Under the pieces are notes generated by a model. It saw nothing but the letters and a program-made list of their open reading frames with translations, did not search any database and was not told the origin of the DNA. From Bombilactobacillus mellifer (GTDB taxonomy: Bacteria; Bacillota; Bacilli; Lactobacillales; Lactobacillaceae), in assembly GCF_000970795.1 (NCBI RefSeq), contig NZ_KQ034037.1:35058-99057 (forward strand): a stretch of 64,000 nt of DNA, in the 5' to 3' direction. The position numbers and the translations under genes are program-made. Below are positions 43,955 through 54,100 of this stretch, piece after piece; within the stretch, counting starts at the first letter, position 1, and the number at the start of each line of letters is the position of its first letter.

Positions 43955-44896
43955 TTAAGCATGCGGAAATGTTCCCATTATTTGAGTGAGCAATGAAATA
44001 ATAAAGCCTAATAGAACTCCAAAAATTGGAATTATGATAGCAACGGTTACTGTCCTTTCGGGTGAAATAAACCTTGCTATTTTTTTATTAATAATCACGT
44101 CTATTTGTGACATTAAGTCTTTTTGTGCTTGTTCTCCTAATTTTGTAACTCCACGATCATCATTGGCTCCGTTTTCAATGTCAAAAACCTGTAACATAAA
44201 TGAATTTGCTCTATCAGTTCCTGAAAAGTCGTCCGCAAATTTAACAAAATATTTAGATTCCCCTGGATGATTATTCATGTCTATTGTTAAATTGCGCAGT
44301 AGTTTTTTATCATTTTCACTGTCTAATCTCGGAATTACCTTACGAAATATAGCCGATAGAGATGCACCATTTTTGACTTCTGATAGGAAAGGCAAGAGAA
44401 TTTGAGAGAATTTAGCAAAATGTAATTGTCGCTGGAATAAGAAGTTTTGGTAGTAATCGTTGATTGAACGATGAAATAAATACCAGACTAACGCCCCACT
44501 ACCTAAGGAAATGAATAATTCAAATAATAAAGATTGGGAATCGAATTTTTTTCCATTGCTGGTAATAAAGACAACCATGAGAATTACAAACGTCAAGAAA
44601 ACTGAGAGAATGCGTTTAATCATGTGTTGCCGAACTTCATTAGGGGATTTACCCATTGTGTAGAATTCATTTAATTCAGTGTCTGAGACTAAATTACCCG
44701 GAAATCTTAATTGTTCTCGGAAAACTTCTGTTGGAGCCTTAGTTTTACTGACAATTTTTGTGTTTCCCACTGTAAATAGTTGTTGAGCATCTGGATTAGA
44801 ATTTGATCCAGTAGTGGTTTCTGCTTTTAGATTTTTAATATGATTGAGTGTTGGAATTTTGTTTGCAGTGGTTTTGAAACGTTTATTTCTAAACAT
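43955..44896 (-). CDS. TadC-like pilus platform protein
   Basis: Integral membrane part of the Tad/type II secretion-like pilus assembly platform. 313 residues, GGGGGG site. A cytoplasmic N-terminal ~95 residues, two membrane helices (SVFLTFVILMVVFIT, LFELFISLGSGALVWYLF), a T2SF-type cytoplasmic domain (FAKFSQILLPFLSEVKNGASL), and a C-terminal helix (TVAIIIPIFGVLLGFIISLL). It follows TadB with 29 bp between them, as in other tadABC clusters. Confidence 0.7.
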   Translation of the reverse strand: MFRNKRFKTTANKIPTLNHIKNLKAETTTGSNSNPDAQQLFTVGNTKIVSKTKAPTEVFREQLRFPGNLVSDTELNEFYTMGKSPNEVRQHMIKRILSVFLTFVILMVVFITSNGKKFDSQSLLFELFISLGSGALVWYLFHRSINDYYQNFLFQRQLHFAKFSQILLPFLSEVKNGASLSAIFRKVIPRLDSENDKKLLRNLTIDMNNHPGESKYFVKFADDFSGTDRANSFMLQVFDIENGANDDRGVTKLGEQAQKDLMSQIDVIINKKIARFISPERTVTVAIIIPIFGVLLGFIISLLTQIMGTFPHA

Positions 44897-44925
44897 TCTG
44901 ATTCCCCCCTAAATTTAGAATGGTC

Positions 44926-45750
44926 TTAAATAGTAGTTATGCTTTCGTCATAGTAATACTTGAAAAACTTGGCAGTTACGAAGGCGTAAATAATCATATA
45001 AACCGTAGAACATGATAATCCAATGATTGAATGGGCGTATGTTTTGATGTAATTATTTAAGCCAAAACAAACGGCTAGTAGACAGCAAACGACAATCGTC
45101 ATTAAGATTAATATGAGCATTTCTTTTTTCTGATTATTTTTTAAGTTTGTATATTCTTTTTGTTTATTAAATAAATCATTGTGATTATCTTTAATTAGCT
45201 GAAACATTTGATCGTTAATGACATTTTCTTGATCAGCGGTTTCCAGTTGTACCATAAACTGACAAAACAGAATATCATCACTATATTTGTCAATGATAGT
45301 ATTGAAGGCTTCGTGGATTTTATTTTGGCTTTCAGCTGTGAGCATTACTGATAATAGTTTCTTTAAATCTTGTTGGAATTCACCATTAGCTCGCTCAGCA
45401 GCTTCTCTCATAGCAGAAGTGACGGTTGCATTAGGTGAAGACATCAATTGCACTACCGAGTTTAAAAAATGATTCCGTTCAACTAATCCTCTTCGGTAAT
45501 ATCTAGTGGATATTTCCCTACTAACAACGTTGTAGTAGACCCACAAGCAGCCGATTAAAAATGTTAAAAGTGCCAGCCAAATATTGGCATAAAGCACGAT
45601 CCCTAATATTAGCCAAAAAAAGGCATTAGATAAAACAATTTTAATTATTGTCCCATTGGTCAGCTTATGTCCGTAAGCTTCTTCTTTGGCTTCGAGATCG
45701 TTTATATCAACTCTTTTTTTTCGATGGCTTACGCCTTTAGTTTGTGCCAT
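44926..45750 (-). CDS. TadB-like pilus platform protein
   Basis: 274 residues from ATG at 45750, selected because AGGGG lies just upstream; a longer frame from 45765 has no site. Two hydrophobic helices close together (NAFFWLILGIVLYANIWLALLTF split by a short loop), a cytoplasmic T2SF-like domain (LNSVVQLMSSPNATVTSAM) and two C-terminal helices (MLILILMTIVVCCLLAVCF; IIGLSCSTVYMIIYAFV). Same plan as TadC. Second gene after the ATPase. Confidence 0.7.
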   Translation of the reverse strand: MAQTKGVSHRKKRVDINDLEAKEEAYGHKLTNGTIIKIVLSNAFFWLILGIVLYANIWLALLTFLIGCLWVYYNVVSREISTRYYRRGLVERNHFLNSVVQLMSSPNATVTSAMREAAERANGEFQQDLKKLLSVMLTAESQNKIHEAFNTIIDKYSDDILFCQFMVQLETADQENVINDQMFQLIKDNHNDLFNKQKEYTNLKNNQKKEMLILILMTIVVCCLLAVCFGLNNYIKTYAHSIIGLSCSTVYMIIYAFVTAKFFKYYYDESITTI

Positions 45751-45781
45751 TTCTTTTCCCCTCATTAAATTCAGATTTTAT

Positions 45782-47371
45782 TTAGTTATTTGCCGTACTT
45801 GTAGTAGCTTCTTGAAGAGTATTTTGTATCTCAGACTCTTCCTTTTCTTCTAATTTAGTTTTTGTAGGAATTGGTTCATAAACATTATGGAAATTAGGCA
45901 TTTTAAATTCTGCATCGATTTCATTTCGAATAATATTTTTGAGTTTTTCAGTCGGCTGATTGGTTGAATATGTCCGGTAACCATTGTCATCCAGTCTTTG
46001 CTCAAATAGAGTATTAGTCCCGTCAGGGTATTTTGAACTTTTTGGTACAAATTCACTTAAATTATCTAGATAGCGATATACATGACCATTAATAATCTTT
46101 TTACTCAAGTGAATACCGATATGAACATAATTTAAGAATTCTTCTTCGAGTCTTTCTAAATCAACATTTTCATAACGTAAGGAACACATTCCTAGAAATC
46201 TGCCAGGAACAGAGTTGTTGGAAATAGCATGCATAGTTGTAATGATATTGTGGCCTGACAGTATGCTTTGGAACATTTCATAGGCTTCTGAGCCCCGTGT
46301 TTCAGAAATCATTATCCATTTGGGGTTATTTCTCAAAGCGTTTTTAATATGATCTGTTATTGTAACTTGGGCTGCTTTGGATAAGTCTTGTCCCTTTTCT
46401 GTCCCTTTCGTGACCCAGGAGTAAACGTCTTTATCCGGATATAAATCAGCAATATGTGTTTCAGCTACGTCTTCAATCATGATAATTTTGTCCGAAAACG
46501 GAATTGCTCCGATTAGTAACTTTTGTAGTTCAGTTTTCCCTGATCCAACTTCACCAGAAATTATCATATTGCAGTGACAAACGACTAAAGAGTATAGAAT
46601 ATCGTATAAAAATTGCGGTGCAAATTTGTCGAAATTGATCTCATTTAACGCCAGTTTTGGCTTTGATACCCTTAAAGACATCGTTGTCCCAAGAGGTGAT
46701 AGTGTTTTATAAGTTGCAGAAATTCGGATATTGTTACTAAAACCATTAAAAATAGGGCTTCCAGCATTAAATTGTTTTCCATTCCCGGGTTCTCTTAATG
46801 CAAATCTTTTAGCTATTTTTTCGATGTAATCACTTGTAATAGCTTGATCTTGTTTAGATAACCCATAGGTAAATTTATTATCCGGAGTTTCAATTGTGAG
46901 GAACCGACCATTAAACCCGATATCTGTTATATTTGGATAGTCGTGAAGCAATTGTTCAATTATTCCGTATCCTGCAACTTCGTTGATAATGTCTCCGCAG
47001 ATATCTGGGTTGTGATAGCATGGCAAGTTTTGAAAATCTGGGCTATTACAAATTATTTCTTTGAGCTTTGTTACTGCAGAGGCATCAGTCATTGCTTGAA
47101 TAAGAATATCTGAGTAGTTTTGTTGTAAAGAATAGGTAATGGCTTCTAGTTCTTTTTTCTCAATGACATGCTTAGCATTGGTTTGTTGATCACGCTGGCC
47201 AACAATATAGTCTTGATTTTTTGGATGTATGGGAATGATGTTAGAGGAGATTTTATAATGTTTTGCAATACGATTGCGGACGTCAGAGCTATTTTCTTCT
47301 TTTTGTTCCGGTTGAACGTCTACTTTTTCTTTATTTTCTGTCTTTTCCTTTTTTTTGGATGATAATTTCAT
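45782..47371 (-). CDS. TadA/CpaF-type secretion ATPase
   Basis: Hexameric ATPase driving Tad pilus assembly (VirB11/PilT superfamily). 529 residues, AAAGGG before ATG. N-terminal linker, CpaF N-domain (GYGIIEQLLHDYPNITDIGFNG is the diagnostic 'I.DI..NG' block), SLRVSKP, Walker A GEVGSGKTE (about 275), Asp-box/Walker B with IMIEDVAE and ISETRGSEAYEM, and a His-box GHNIITTMHA. All catalytic motifs intact. It is not a VirB11 of the conjugation channel (Gram-positive systems lack one) and is followed by tadB and tadC, which supports a pilus role. Confidence 0.88.
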   Translation of the reverse strand: MKLSSKKKEKTENKEKVDVQPEQKEENSSDVRNRIAKHYKISSNIIPIHPKNQDYIVGQRDQQTNAKHVIEKKELEAITYSLQQNYSDILIQAMTDASAVTKLKEIICNSPDFQNLPCYHNPDICGDIINEVAGYGIIEQLLHDYPNITDIGFNGRFLTIETPDNKFTYGLSKQDQAITSDYIEKIAKRFALREPGNGKQFNAGSPIFNGFSNNIRISATYKTLSPLGTTMSLRVSKPKLALNEINFDKFAPQFLYDILYSLVVCHCNMIISGEVGSGKTELQKLLIGAIPFSDKIIMIEDVAETHIADLYPDKDVYSWVTKGTEKGQDLSKAAQVTITDHIKNALRNNPKWIMISETRGSEAYEMFQSILSGHNIITTMHAISNNSVPGRFLGMCSLRYENVDLERLEEEFLNYVHIGIHLSKKIINGHVYRYLDNLSEFVPKSSKYPDGTNTLFEQRLDDNGYRTYSTNQPTEKLKNIIRNEIDAEFKMPNFHNVYEPIPTKTKLEEKEESEIQNTLQEATTSTANN

Positions 47372-47394
47372 GTTTCTACCCTTTCTTGTCGTTA

Positions 47395-47874
47395 TTATCT
47401 GGTGATATCATTGCCCTTGTCGGTTTTTTTGTCTTTTCCATACGTTTGTACTACATATGTCAATGTGCGGCTGTCATTAGCTGGATTTTTTTTGTTTGTA
47501 TTATTACCAATATCAGCATCAGTCTTTACTCGTACGGCCTTTACCGGTAAGAAACGTCCTTCATCTTTGATTTCTGTATTGTCATCAGATAAATAGGAAA
47601 ATTTATAATTTGCTGCTTTGCGTACACCATTTTTTCTTGTATAAAGTTTGTGAGTGCCCATGTTTTTTTCAAATTTATCTTTATCAACAACAAATGTTCC
47701 ACGTTCAATGCGAGCGGAGTCGTCTCGCGCTGCGTATAACGAGGACTGAATAGCGTCTTCTAAGTTATTGGTGGTTAGACTTTCTCTTAAACCAAATAGT
47801 TGAGAAACTAGAATTCCCATTAAAGTAATACAACCTAATATTACTAATCCCAGTGTTGATAAGTGATTATGCAT
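47395..47874 (-). CDS. Pseudopilin-like protein before TadA
   Basis: 159 residues, GGTGG site. It starts MHNHLSTLGLVILGCITLMGILVSQLFGL: a short polar N-terminus and one helix, then an outer domain with NLEDAIQSSLYAARDDSARIERG, a pattern shared with TadE-like proteins (helix followed by a substrate-like region). Overlaps the Mrr-type gene upstream by 8 bp and lies 23 bp before tadA. Confidence 0.55.
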   Translation of the reverse strand: MHNHLSTLGLVILGCITLMGILVSQLFGLRESLTTNNLEDAIQSSLYAARDDSARIERGTFVVDKDKFEKNMGTHKLYTRKNGVRKAANYKFSYLSDDNTEIKDEGRFLPVKAVRVKTDADIGNNTNKKNPANDSRTLTYVVQTYGKDKKTDKGNDITR

Positions 47875-48709
47875 TTAATTCACCACCCCTAGTTTTTAAT
47901 TTTTTGTATTTTAATAAATTTTTAGGGAAGCGCTTTATGTTTAATATTTCAAATATAAATTCTGGATGCGTTTGCCAATAATTAAACTTTGAAGCGTCAA
48001 TCAATACAGTGTCAGTAGCTTTTGCTAAACGTTTAGCCGCTACTGTAAATGTCGTGGTTGTTATCACGATTGATCTATCTAAACCGTATCCTTTGTTGCC
48101 TGCTACAACTTCTTGAATGGCCTGTATTCCTACAAGTTTGTTACTTTTATAGAATTTGCATTGTATTCCGTAATTTTTGTGCCGAAAAGTTGTTATCACA
48201 TCAATTCCATAATCATCTGAAATGGGAGTAATCATAACAGGTGAGAAGCCGCTGCGATAAAACAAATATGCAGAAAAGTATTCAAATTCAGTAGGATTAA
48301 TATTGATTTTTTTGTGATGCAATCTTTGATTTAATAAGCGTTCATTTTTAATTTTTAAAACTTTAGAAAAACGGGTGCAATTAAGCGGTAATTTTTTATT
48401 ATCTATATCCTTTTTCTTGTAGCAGAAAAATTTTTTATGTCTGTATCTTTTAATTCGAAATTTTTTTTGATATTCAAACAATATAATCAAAAATATAATG
48501 GTTAAAATACCAATAAAATAACTATCTAGTGTTTCTGGCAACTTTATAGTTAAATATTGCGATAACTTGGGTAAAGATTTATTTTCTATAATTGCCTGAT
48601 ATAAATTTATGACCAATGAAGATGTCTCAAATAAAGCAATATAGGTTAATTTGCCAATGAACTGAATGATGTAAGATATAACATTTAAGATTAATTGGAT
48701 ATAAGACAT
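47867..48709 (-). CDS. Membrane-anchored Mrr-type restriction endonuclease-like protein
   Basis: 280 residues. Two N-terminal hydrophobic regions (FIGKLTYIALFETSSLVI; FIGILTIIFLIILFEY), a basic linker, and a C-terminal Mrr_cat nuclease domain of the PD-(D/E)xK class: FEYFSAYLFYRSGF, the active-site Asp in DDYGIDVI (about 170), the Q-x-K motif in YGIQCKFYKS (about 183), and the family's KAT-like block FTVAAKRLAKATDTVLID. Catalytic residues look intact. It is sandwiched inside the Tad operon (8-bp overlap with the next gene), so it is co-expressed with pilus genes. Known Mrr relatives cut methylated or foreign DNA; here a role against incoming DNA or in substrate DNA processing is a guess. Confidence 0.75.
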   Translation of the reverse strand: MSYIQLILNVISYIIQFIGKLTYIALFETSSLVINLYQAIIENKSLPKLSQYLTIKLPETLDSYFIGILTIIFLIILFEYQKKFRIKRYRHKKFFCYKKKDIDNKKLPLNCTRFSKVLKIKNERLLNQRLHHKKININPTEFEYFSAYLFYRSGFSPVMITPISDDYGIDVITTFRHKNYGIQCKFYKSNKLVGIQAIQEVVAGNKGYGLDRSIVITTTTFTVAAKRLAKATDTVLIDASKFNYWQTHPEFIFEILNIKRFPKNLLKYKKLKTRGGELNA

Positions 48710-48732
48710 AAAGTAATTACCTGAGAGAAGTT

Positions 48733-50592
48733 TTAAAATTTATTGCTGTATTCAGAAACCGCATTTTTTACATCATTTTCAAATTCCATTTTGGCAATTA
48801 AATTTAACTGTTTAGCATTTTTGACACGGCGAACTCCTGCATAATGGTTTTTCCAATATAGTTCATCAATGTTGTGAAACCCGATTCCGGAGCCATTTGC
48901 GCCAAACATAGTGTGGCGATCAATGATAAATTCAACGTGTGAAATAAAGTCGGGAGCACCATAAGTGCCTTTAAAGAAGATTAAATCCCCTGGTTTTGCC
49001 TTGTTTAAACGACTTACTTTTTTAGTCATGTTGAATTGAGAAACTGTATAGGCTGGAAGTGTGCAGTTTACTAGTGATAATCCATATGATGTAAATCCTG
49101 AACAGTCAAAGCCTGTTTGCGGATTATGACCGCCAAAAACATATTCATCACCATTGTATTGAATTAGGTTCTTTAGGATTTTTCTCATGAAATTATTCAC
49201 CATATACCGCTCAACTAAGTCCCCATAAAAGAAATTTCCTCCATTGGTGTACAGGTATTCTTTGTGATACATTCTGGAAATTTCATTAGAGTATTTATAT
49301 TTTGTGCCGGCAGTATTTCCAAGTAATGGAGCAATCACATTTTTTGAGTAGTTTTCCGTGTTTTTTAGCGTATATCCATTTTTCTGTTTATTGATATAAT
49401 CAAGAAAATTTCCACCAAAGGCGTAGGTTTGCGCTAACAAACGTTTATCAGTTGCGTAATCATGATATTGATTTTTGCTTAACATAGGATTTTGATGCTC
49501 TGACTTATCCAAATCTTTGGCATGTTCTACAATGGCTTTCATATACCGTACGGCTTGTTCAATAGATTGCTCAGGTTTAAGGGAGTTAGGTGACAAACCT
49601 GCGCTTTCGGACGATTGCATGATGTCAGGGGTTTTTTCGGATAAGCCGTGACTTTCGTTTTCCATAATAGCTAGAAAGAGGTCATTATATTTACTCATTT
49701 TGTAATACTTTGTAACCTTAGCTAAATATGGTTTCCAGCGAAGCACTGTTTTATCAAAACCTTTGTACTCCTTGATTTTGCTAAAATCACGTACATAATC
49801 GCTGTCATAATCAAAAGGTACATTACTATCAAATTCTGCGGCATTGCTTATTTGATCAGCATTATTGTCGGGGCGCAACATAGGGTTAACTACATTGTCT
49901 CGAGACGATCCATCAGTATTTGTTGCTGTAGAAGGAAGCTGAACTTCAGAGGGAGTATTCGTATTTGAATTTTCTTCGTTCGACTGGCTATCTGACTGAT
50001 TATTGTTGGTTGAGACAGAATCTTGTTTATTTGAAGTATTGGAATCAACTGAAGTGCTATTCGATGTTTGATCTTCTGTTGCATTGTTACTTTGACTACT
50101 ATTGCTAGAAGAAGTTGACGTGCCGTTTTGATTACTTACATCGTTACTTTTAACAATTACAATTATTGGATTTTGTTGGGCAATATTCGGATTATTTGTA
50201 TTTCCGGGACTATTTACGATATTAAATTGAGAGTGGGCACTCTCTATTACCATATTCTGACCATTGCTAGGAGGGAGCATACTATTTAAATCAATAGAAT
50301 CTCCGATGTGTGCAAATACGTTGACTAATTTTAATGTTTCGCCCTGAGCATTGATATATTTAAAGGTCTTTACAACACTTGGATTGTTGGGAAATCTAGT
50401 AGGAAATGTTACATTATCTATTGGAGTACTATTATTTACTTGAGTGCTATTAGCGTTCATTTCACTGGGATTGTTTGTATCCGCTAGAGCTGTTGCGCTT
50501 GGAGCAACTATACCTAATAGTTGTGTGCAAATTAAAAAAGTAGAAGCATACTTACCAACTGTTTGTATTTTATTTGTATTTGATAATTTCAA
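48733..50592 (-). CDS. Secreted peptidoglycan hydrolase: lysozyme-like + NlpC/P60 (CwlT type)
   Basis: 619 residues from TTG at 50592, chosen because AAGGAAG lies upstream; an in-frame start at 50610 has none. Signal peptide (YASTFLICTQLLGIVAPSATALA), Ser/Asn-rich linker to about 235, a lysozyme/CwlT-like domain (about 270-440) with a putative catalytic Glu in LAIMENESHG, and a C-terminal NlpC/P60 domain with Cys in TGFDCSGF and His in SHVEFI. Same two-enzyme plan as CwlT of ICEBs1 but unrelated in detail to the 439-residue hydrolase at 15334. As first gene of the Tad unit it may open the wall for the pilus. Confidence 0.82.
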   Translation of the reverse strand: MKLSNTNKIQTVGKYASTFLICTQLLGIVAPSATALADTNNPSEMNANSTQVNNSTPIDNVTFPTRFPNNPSVVKTFKYINAQGETLKLVNVFAHIGDSIDLNSMLPPSNGQNMVIESAHSQFNIVNSPGNTNNPNIAQQNPIIVIVKSNDVSNQNGTSTSSSNSSQSNNATEDQTSNSTSVDSNTSNKQDSVSTNNNQSDSQSNEENSNTNTPSEVQLPSTATNTDGSSRDNVVNPMLRPDNNADQISNAAEFDSNVPFDYDSDYVRDFSKIKEYKGFDKTVLRWKPYLAKVTKYYKMSKYNDLFLAIMENESHGLSEKTPDIMQSSESAGLSPNSLKPEQSIEQAVRYMKAIVEHAKDLDKSEHQNPMLSKNQYHDYATDKRLLAQTYAFGGNFLDYINKQKNGYTLKNTENYSKNVIAPLLGNTAGTKYKYSNEISRMYHKEYLYTNGGNFFYGDLVERYMVNNFMRKILKNLIQYNGDEYVFGGHNPQTGFDCSGFTSYGLSLVNCTLPAYTVSQFNMTKKVSRLNKAKPGDLIFFKGTYGAPDFISHVEFIIDRHTMFGANGSGIGFHNIDELYWKNHYAGVRRVKNAKQLNLIAKMEFENDVKNAVSEYSNKF

Positions 50593-50685
50593 GCTACTTC
50601 CTTCTTTCAAATCGTGAACATTGTGTAATTTTTCGTCGCCATTATAACATAATATATATATAAAAAATATTTAACATCTTTTGAA

Positions 50686-50724
50686 ATAAAAAGGTCGTAG
50701 TCACTGCAAGGACTACGACCTTTT
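50686..50724 (-). terminator. Strong terminator after pilin-like gene
   Basis: Perfect 10-bp stem GGTCGTAGTC / GACTACGACC with TTTTTATTT on the minus strand (and TTTTAT on the plus). It separates the 64-residue pilin-like gene from the Tad operon. Confidence 0.88.
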
Positions 50725-50792
50725 ATCGAAATGTTATAAGAGTACATGTACTCCAAGCAACTTTTATATAAAAATCAGCCAATGCCACTATT

Positions 50793-50987
50793 TTAAATAA
50801 TTGGTAACAAAGAATGAATTAGAGGGGATACTGAATCGACAATTTTTACGCTACTTAAGAAGTCGGTCATTTTTGATAAGATACTTTGTGCTAATGTTTG
50901 GAATCCAGGCTTGAAGATAGCGTATAACAAAGCCCCGATTGCCAATACTAAAATAATTCCAAAAATTCGATCCGCATTATGTTCCAA
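50793..50987 (-). CDS. Candidate major pilin, short
   Basis: 64 residues, TTG start at 50987 with AGGAG eight bases upstream. Begins MEHNADRIFG, then a hydrophobic helix (IILVLAIGALLYAIF) and an amphipathic helical tail; no outer domain, as in Flp-type pilins. It is a separate unit with a large palindrome in front and a strong terminator behind, consistent with high and regulated expression. The N-terminus is shared with 43340-43492. No classical Flp cleavage site (G-F/x-x-E) is certain, and no prepilin peptidase was found in the window. Confidence 0.6.
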   Translation of the reverse strand: MEHNADRIFGIILVLAIGALLYAIFKPGFQTLAQSILSKMTDFLSSVKIVDSVSPLIHSLLPII

Positions 50988-51021
50988 AAGATCATCTCCT
51001 AGATTATTTATTTGGTTCTTT

Positions 51022-51053
51022 ATATTACTTTTTATATATATCTAAAGTAATAT
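51022..51053 (-). promoter_or_regulatory. 32-bp palindrome containing TTTAGATATATATAAAAAG
   Basis: ATATTACTTT and AAAGTAATAT arms (10 bp, perfect) surround the ATATATAT core, about 35 bp before the TTG of the pilin-like gene. The core is identical to the motif at 39436-39454. Looks like an operator. Confidence 0.6.
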
Positions 51054-51143
51054 TTATGATATATATTAAGTTCAAACTGTAGGTTTGTCAATCAATTACC
51101 TACAATAAATACTTTAGATATTAATTAATATTAAAAATAAAGA

Positions 51144-54100
51144 TTAATTTCCTTGTAGCCAAGCTTTCATTTTTGCTTTTTCGGCAGCTGACAGTCCTTC
51201 GGGTAATTGTCCTTTATCATAGTTAGCAAATTTTGCGCTTCTAGCCTTTTGTCCACTAACGATTGGTTGCAAAGCTAATTCATCATCTTGCTCGTGAGTC
51301 TTTGTGTAGTTTGTATCGTCAGTATCTTTTGCTAGATACATGTGCGCATAAAAGTCTACTGGTCTGTTTTCATTGATGTTAAGCCAATTGCCACCTAGTC
51401 TTTCTTTGTTTGTAGATGAATTCTGAGCCTTAGAGAAGTACACATCATATTTGCCTAACTTGAGCCATAAAGGAGTATAGAATCTACTACCCGCTTTTCT
51501 CTTGGCCATACTGTCATCATTTTTATTTTTAGCTAAAGGATCTTTACTTGATGCTAAAGTAATATTTCCGGAATCATATTCAGAATTACGATCAAAGAAG
51601 GAGTATTTAGCTTCAAATCCACTTTTTTTCTCATCATTGTAGTTTTTAGGAACAGCAGCAGTAATTTTACTAATTTTTTCTTTTTCTAAAGAACTGAAGT
51701 CTTTCAAATTATCTAAGTCTGGCAGTTTATCTTTATAATCAGCAGTCTTAACGTCTAGTCGATCAGCCATCATATTATTATTTTCAAAAGAATGTTTTTG
51801 AGTATCTTTTGAATAATCAATAGTTGTGTTTTTAGCTGCAAAATCTTTTGGAAATACGTAATTTATGTTGGTACCATCTTTACGATATTTCTCTGTTTGA
51901 ATATTACCGATATATTTTAAGGAGATATCACCTTTCATGCCGTAGCCAGTCTTTGCTGTAGCTTCACGCTTTTGCGATACATCTAATCTTTCATTTAAAA
52001 TGCGGACTTTGTCTACACCATAATAAGCAATGGTTCTTTCCGGGGCAGTGTAGCTATTAACGTCTTTATGCCATTGATCATTATCTTTTTTAGTCGGTGT
52101 ATTTCCCTTATTGAAGCCCTCTACAATATGTTCTGTAGCAATAAATCCAAAACTGTCTTTGTCCTTATAATCTTGTTCAATTAAGTTTGGATTAGTTCCT
52201 GTGATAGTAATTCTTACTGGAACTTTTTGGCCTTCTTTAATTCCCGTTAAATTGGAAGTATCAAGGTTGCCTTTAATCTGCGTGTATTTCAATCCATGCT
52301 GCTTTTCTAACATCATGTCTATAATTGGTTTCTTTGTTGAATACAATAATTTACCGTTGTTAGGAGAAGAAGGATCATTGTATTTGATGTTTATATTAGC
52401 TACAGCGCCCTGGTATTCACTGAATTGCCTGTATAAGAAACTTTCTGCACGTAAATCTAATTGAAATGGAAGCTTATTAGATGCTTTATCTGTGTCTATC
52501 TTGAACATTGTGTCTTGAAAGTGAGCTTTCGGCACGATGTATGGAACATAGAAATCTTGGTTGAATTCTTGATTTGTATCATCATAATCAGGTGAATTAT
52601 ATTTATTGAAATGTACTACTTCCTTAGATTGATCGCCGTAGCAGTAACGAAATCTATTATTATTCTTATCTCGTCCATCTTGTAAAATGTTAATATTCAC
52701 ATCATCATTTTCGTAGCCGTATACATTATTTTTTTGAATTAAGCCGTTATCACCATCAAAATTTTTATGATATGTGAGATCTTTATTATTTTGGATATGT
52801 TCTAAGAAATCAAAGTCACCTTTATTATTATGATCAAAATCATAATGATAAATGATGCCATGGTAACGTTTAATTTTTACAGGAACATTATTAGAATCAG
52901 AGTCGCCCCCAGCATCATATATAACTTCATTTTGATGTGCTTTATTATAAAAAGTATACCAACCGCTTGATTTAGGGTTGTTATCTGACCATCCGTTTTC
53001 CGCCGGCTTTGGTAATTTGTTAACGATACAACTTACATTAATTACATCGTCTTCAGCTTCTCCGTTCATTTGTTCTTTATTTAAATGAACTTTGATTGTA
53101 TTCCCCTCGACTTTTAATCCTTTTGCTAAGCGCCCTGTAGCACTTGCCTTTAACAATGTTACTTCTTTAGGTAGATTGTCTGTTAAGTCAAAGTGGTCAT
53201 TAGTGTATTGTTCATATCTAGAAACATCATTAACCAATCCTGTTTTTGGATCTTTGATGTAATGGTAGTACCAGTAGTTTTTCCGTCTTTGTAGATGAAT
53301 TTTAAGCTGATAGTTTATTACTTCGTTTTGCTTATGAATGATTGGTTTATCAACACTTTTTTGTGGCGGCGTTATGTCTTCGTGTGGAGGAGTTCCCGGA
53401 TTTTTGATTGTAATTCCTGATAAAGTAAACCAGGCCGAACCATATCCTGCACCAAATCTAAATACATGTCCTGGTTCAGTAGTTGCTAAATAATTAACTG
53501 AGTGAGTAAAGAAGTCTGGACCACCTAAGTAGTCATCAAACGGGGTATTCGGCAGTCCACCGATTACATAACTATTTTCTTCAGGTGACCAATATCTACC
53601 GATACCAGTATTTTCACTGACGTAACCAGTTATATTACCATTATTATTTTCGTAATTTACCCATTCACCTGTAATGCCGCCATCTAAAGATTGGGGAATT
53701 AAATTGTTAGTCATTCCGTTTAAGGAATTAAATGATAAATAAGTTGGGTCTCCAGGTTGTGATAAATTCACTTTCTCATTGGTTCCTGCTTTAAAAAAAG
53801 TATAACTGACAGTACCTGAAGTGATACCGTTATAAAAGATGCCATTTGAACAATCTTGTGAGATATCTATCCAGCGGCTACTTTTTGGGAAAAAGCTCGA
53901 ATCTGGATAAACATTGAGCCAACTTATTCTCATTTGTACATCTAAGTTCATACCTGCGTAAAATGCTGCATTGTTATACTTAACCGTAATTTTATCTCGA
54001 CTTCTATCAAAATTATCAAGTAATCTTACTTGGATAACTTTGTCACCTAAAAAATCTGCAATATGCGATTCTCCCATTTGTCGTAGACTTACTACTTTTG

